From: Patescibacteria group bacterium | GTDB taxonomy: Bacteria; Patescibacteriota; UBA1384; CAILIB01 | Reading direction: 5' to 3' | Assembly: GCA_018968785.1 (NCBI GenBank) | Contig: JAGWZN010000039.1 | Location: forward strand, 1 to 7,513 | DNA: 7,513 bases | Shown: one piece after another, positions 5,917 through 7,513 of the stretch | Layout: the number at the start of each line of letters is the position of its first letter | Position numbering within the stretch: position 1 is the first letter of the stretch | Translations under genes and position numbers: made by a program | The notes under the pieces: generated by a model | Seen by the model: the letters and a program-made list of their open reading frames with translations, nothing else | What the model was told of the DNA's origin: nothing | Database searches by the model: none

Positions 5917-7122
5917 ATGATTACTCATAAAAAAGTTTTGCCGCATAGCCGTATTCAGTTAACTGTCACTGTTTCGGCTGATCAGTTCCGCCACGCCTTT
6001 GATCACGAGTTAAACGAATACACGAAATCGGTTTCCCTGCCGGGTTTTCGTGCCGGTAAAGCGCCGAAAGCTAAAGTTTTGGAACAGGTCGGGCGTCCGC
6101 GGATTGAGGCGGCGGCGTTGGATCACGCCATTTCACACGTCTATTACGAAGCGGTTCAGGAAGCGGATATCCGGCCGGTGGAAGGGCCAGAGGTTACCAT
6201 TGAAAAGTACGAAACGCCCTCTGACAGTGCCGATCCGTCTGGCGTCGTAGCCACTTTCAAAGTAGAGGTTGATGTCATGCCGGAGGTGAAAATTGACGGG
6301 TATAAAAAGATTAAGATTAAACCCGAACCGGAGAAACCGGTCGCGGAAGATGAAGTAGAGAAGGTTATTACTTATCTGCGCAAGCAGCAGGCGGCGCTGG
6401 TGGAGGTGGAAGAGGATGGGGCGCTGGAAGAGGGAATGTGGGCCGATATCGCGTATGAAGGTTCGGTTGGCGGGGTGAAGCGGCCGGATATGGCCAATAA
6501 AAACCATCCGCTGGTTATCGGGGAAGGGCAACTGATTCCCGGCTTTGAAGATCAGATTATCGGCATGAAAAAAGGAGAGAAGAAAAAGATCACCGTTACT
6601 TTTCCGAAAGAGTATCATGCCAAAGAGCTGGCGGGAAAAAAAGCCGAGTTTGAGGTGGCGGTGAACGAGCTGAAGCGGGTCAATCTGCCGGAAAAAGATG
6701 CCGATTTTGCCAAACGCTTTGGCCATTCGACCTTTTCTGAACTGGAAAAGGCGATTCGGGAGAGTATTGTGGAGGAAAAACGGCAGGAAAGCCGACAGAA
6801 GCAGGAGCAGGAAGTTTTAGACCAACTTCTTAAATTGGCCAAGTTTGATCTGCCGCAGTCATTAGTGAAGCAAGAGATGGAGCGGATGTACGCCGAAGCT
6901 CAGGAACGTCTCAGTAAAATGAACTTTGACTGGGATGCCTATCTGGAACAGGTGAAAAAGACCGCCGATCAAGTGCGGGAAGAGACCCGGCCGCAAGCGG
7001 AGAAAAATGTCCGGATCGGACTGGCGCTTGGTAAGGTGGTGGAAGCGGAGGGGCTGGCTGAGAGCGAGCAGGCGGCCCAGCAGGCTGTGGAGCGTCTCTA
7101 TGAAATTGCCACTAGTAAATAA
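5917..7122 (+). CDS. tig: Trigger factor, ribosome-associated chaperone
   Basis: Trigger factor binds the ribosome near the exit tunnel and shields nascent chains. The 401-residue protein has the three expected parts. The N-terminal ribosome-binding domain (about 1-120) carries the signature GFRAGKAP (43-50). An FKBP-type peptidyl-prolyl isomerase domain (about 165-255) includes [10 protein letters not shown] and the [20 protein letters not shown] block (198-217). A long charged helical C-terminal domain (about 256-401) forms the chaperone cradle. It is shorter than the usual 430 or so residues, mainly at the C-terminus. ATG 5917 is chosen because it gives the standard N-terminus (M-x5[11 protein letters not shown]); the in-frame GTG at 5908 would add three residues and cannot be excluded. 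Neither has a Shine-Dalgarno motif. The stop is four bases from clpP, and tig-clpP is a widespread gene order linking folding and proteolysis. Confidence 0.96.
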   Translation: MITHKKVLPHSRIQLTVTVSADQFRHAFDHELNEYTKSVSLPGFRAGKAPKAKVLEQVGRPRIEAAALDHAISHVYYEAVQEADIRPVEGPEVTIEKYETPSDSADPSGVVATFKVEVDVMPEVKIDGYKKIKIKPEPEKPVAEDEVEKVITYLRKQQAALVEVEEDGALEEGMWADIAYEGSVGGVKRPDMANKNHPLVIGEGQLIPGFEDQIIGMKKGEKKKITVTFPKEYHAKELAGKKAEFEVAVNELKRVNLPEKDADFAKRFGHSTFSELEKAIRESIVEEKRQESRQKQEQEVLDQLLKLAKFDLPQSLVKQEMERMYAEAQERLSKMNFDWDAYLEQVKKTADQVREETRPQAEKNVRIGLALGKVVEAEGLAESEQAAQQAVERLYEIATSK

Positions 7123-7126
7123 AATT

Positions 7127-7513
7127 ATGCCCTACCTTATTCCAACCGTATTGGAGAAGTCGCAGTTCGGCGAGCGAGCCTATGATATCTACTCACGGTT
7201 GCTAAAGGATCGGATCGTCTTTTTAGGCGGCGCCATTAATGATGACGTTGCCAACCTGATTAATGCCCAGCTGCTTTTTCTGGATTCGGAGGACTCCAAG
7301 CGCGATATCAGCCTCTACATTAACAGTCCGGGCGGTTCGGTTTACGCCGGTCTGGCGATTTTTGACACGATGAACTATGTGAAGGCGGACGTTTCCACTA
7401 TCTGCGTGGGCATTGCCGCCAGCATGGCCGCTGTGCTGCTCTCGGCCGGTACAAAGGGCAAGCGGATCGCTTTGCCAAACTCACGGGTGCTGATTCATCA
7501 GGTGTTAGGCGGC
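7127..7513 (+). CDS. clpP: ATP-dependent Clp protease proteolytic subunit, 3' end outside window
   Basis: The first 129 residues of the ClpP serine peptidase, which forms tetradecameric chambers fed by ClpX-type ATPases and degrades unfolded or tagged proteins in the cytoplasm. The start [12 protein letters not shown] and the segment [21 protein letters not shown] (15-35) match the family closely. They are followed by YINSPGGSV (64-72), the nucleophile Ser99 in [11 protein letters not shown] (95-105), and the catalytic His124 in VLIHQVLGG (121-129). The 25-residue spacing of Ser and His is canonical; the catalytic Asp should lie beyond the window. Val126 replaces the proline usual in HQPxGG, a mild oddity. 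The ATG lies four bases after the tig stop with no Shine-Dalgarno motif, so it probably depends on tig transcription and translational coupling. Confidence 0.96.
   Translation, partial: MPYLIPTVLEKSQFGERAYDIYSRLLKDRIVFLGGAINDDVANLINAQLLFLDSEDSKRDISLYINSPGGSVYAGLAIFDTMNYVKADVSTICVGIAASMAAVLLSAGTKGKRIALPNSRVLIHQVLGG

Noticed and set aside
6133..6726. Minus-strand open frame of 197 codons inside tig
   Set aside because: It is antisense to well-supported trigger factor sequence and has no promoter or recognisable domain.
1..7513. Search for mobile elements, CRISPR, tRNA/rRNA, riboswitches, defence or biosynthetic clusters
   Set aside because: Nothing of the kind is visible; almost every base is accounted for by conserved housekeeping genes and short promoters.

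Overview
This is an ordinary housekeeping stretch of a bacterial chromosome. It holds seven plus-strand genes (two cut by the window edges) and one minus-strand membrane-protein gene. GC looks slightly above 50% throughout by eye, and codon use is similar from gene to gene. TAA, TAG and TGA all end genes, so the standard genetic code fits. Several traits suggest a streamlined lineage such as Patescibacteria/CPR: a eukaryote/archaeal-type prolyl-tRNA synthetase directly after an RseP-type protease, a UvrC without its C-terminal helix-hairpin-helix domain, compact PGK and trigger factor, almost no intergenic space, and start codons mostly without Shine-Dalgarno sequences. That placement is an inference and was not tested by phylogeny.

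Layout: (1) 2-1715, the end of an M50/RseP site-2 protease followed after one base by proS. (2) 1718-2365 on the minus strand, a multi-pass membrane protein whose stop lies two bases from the proS stop. (3) 2366-2484, a divergent intergenic region with a good promoter for the membrane protein and an extended -10 promoter for uvrC. (4) 2485-3885, uvrC. (5) 3920-5837, an extended -10 promoter, tpiA and, one base later, pgk. (6) 5838-5916, an intergenic region with an unused perfect Shine-Dalgarno motif and a third extended -10 promoter. (7) 5917-7513, tig followed after four bases by clpP, which runs off the window.

Functionally the genes form small pairs: membrane proteolysis with translation (rseP-proS), lower glycolysis (tpiA-pgk), and protein folding with protein degradation (tig-clpP). 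uvrC (nucleotide excision repair) stands alone. No stretch over 300 bases lacks a gene. I see no RNA gene, mobile element, CRISPR array or convincing intrinsic terminator.

I found no sign of a novel multi-gene system. The points most worth checking are gene-start architecture (uvrC and tpiA look leaderless; the one perfect Shine-Dalgarno motif faces no start codon) and UvrC ending exactly where the (HhH)2 domain should begin.
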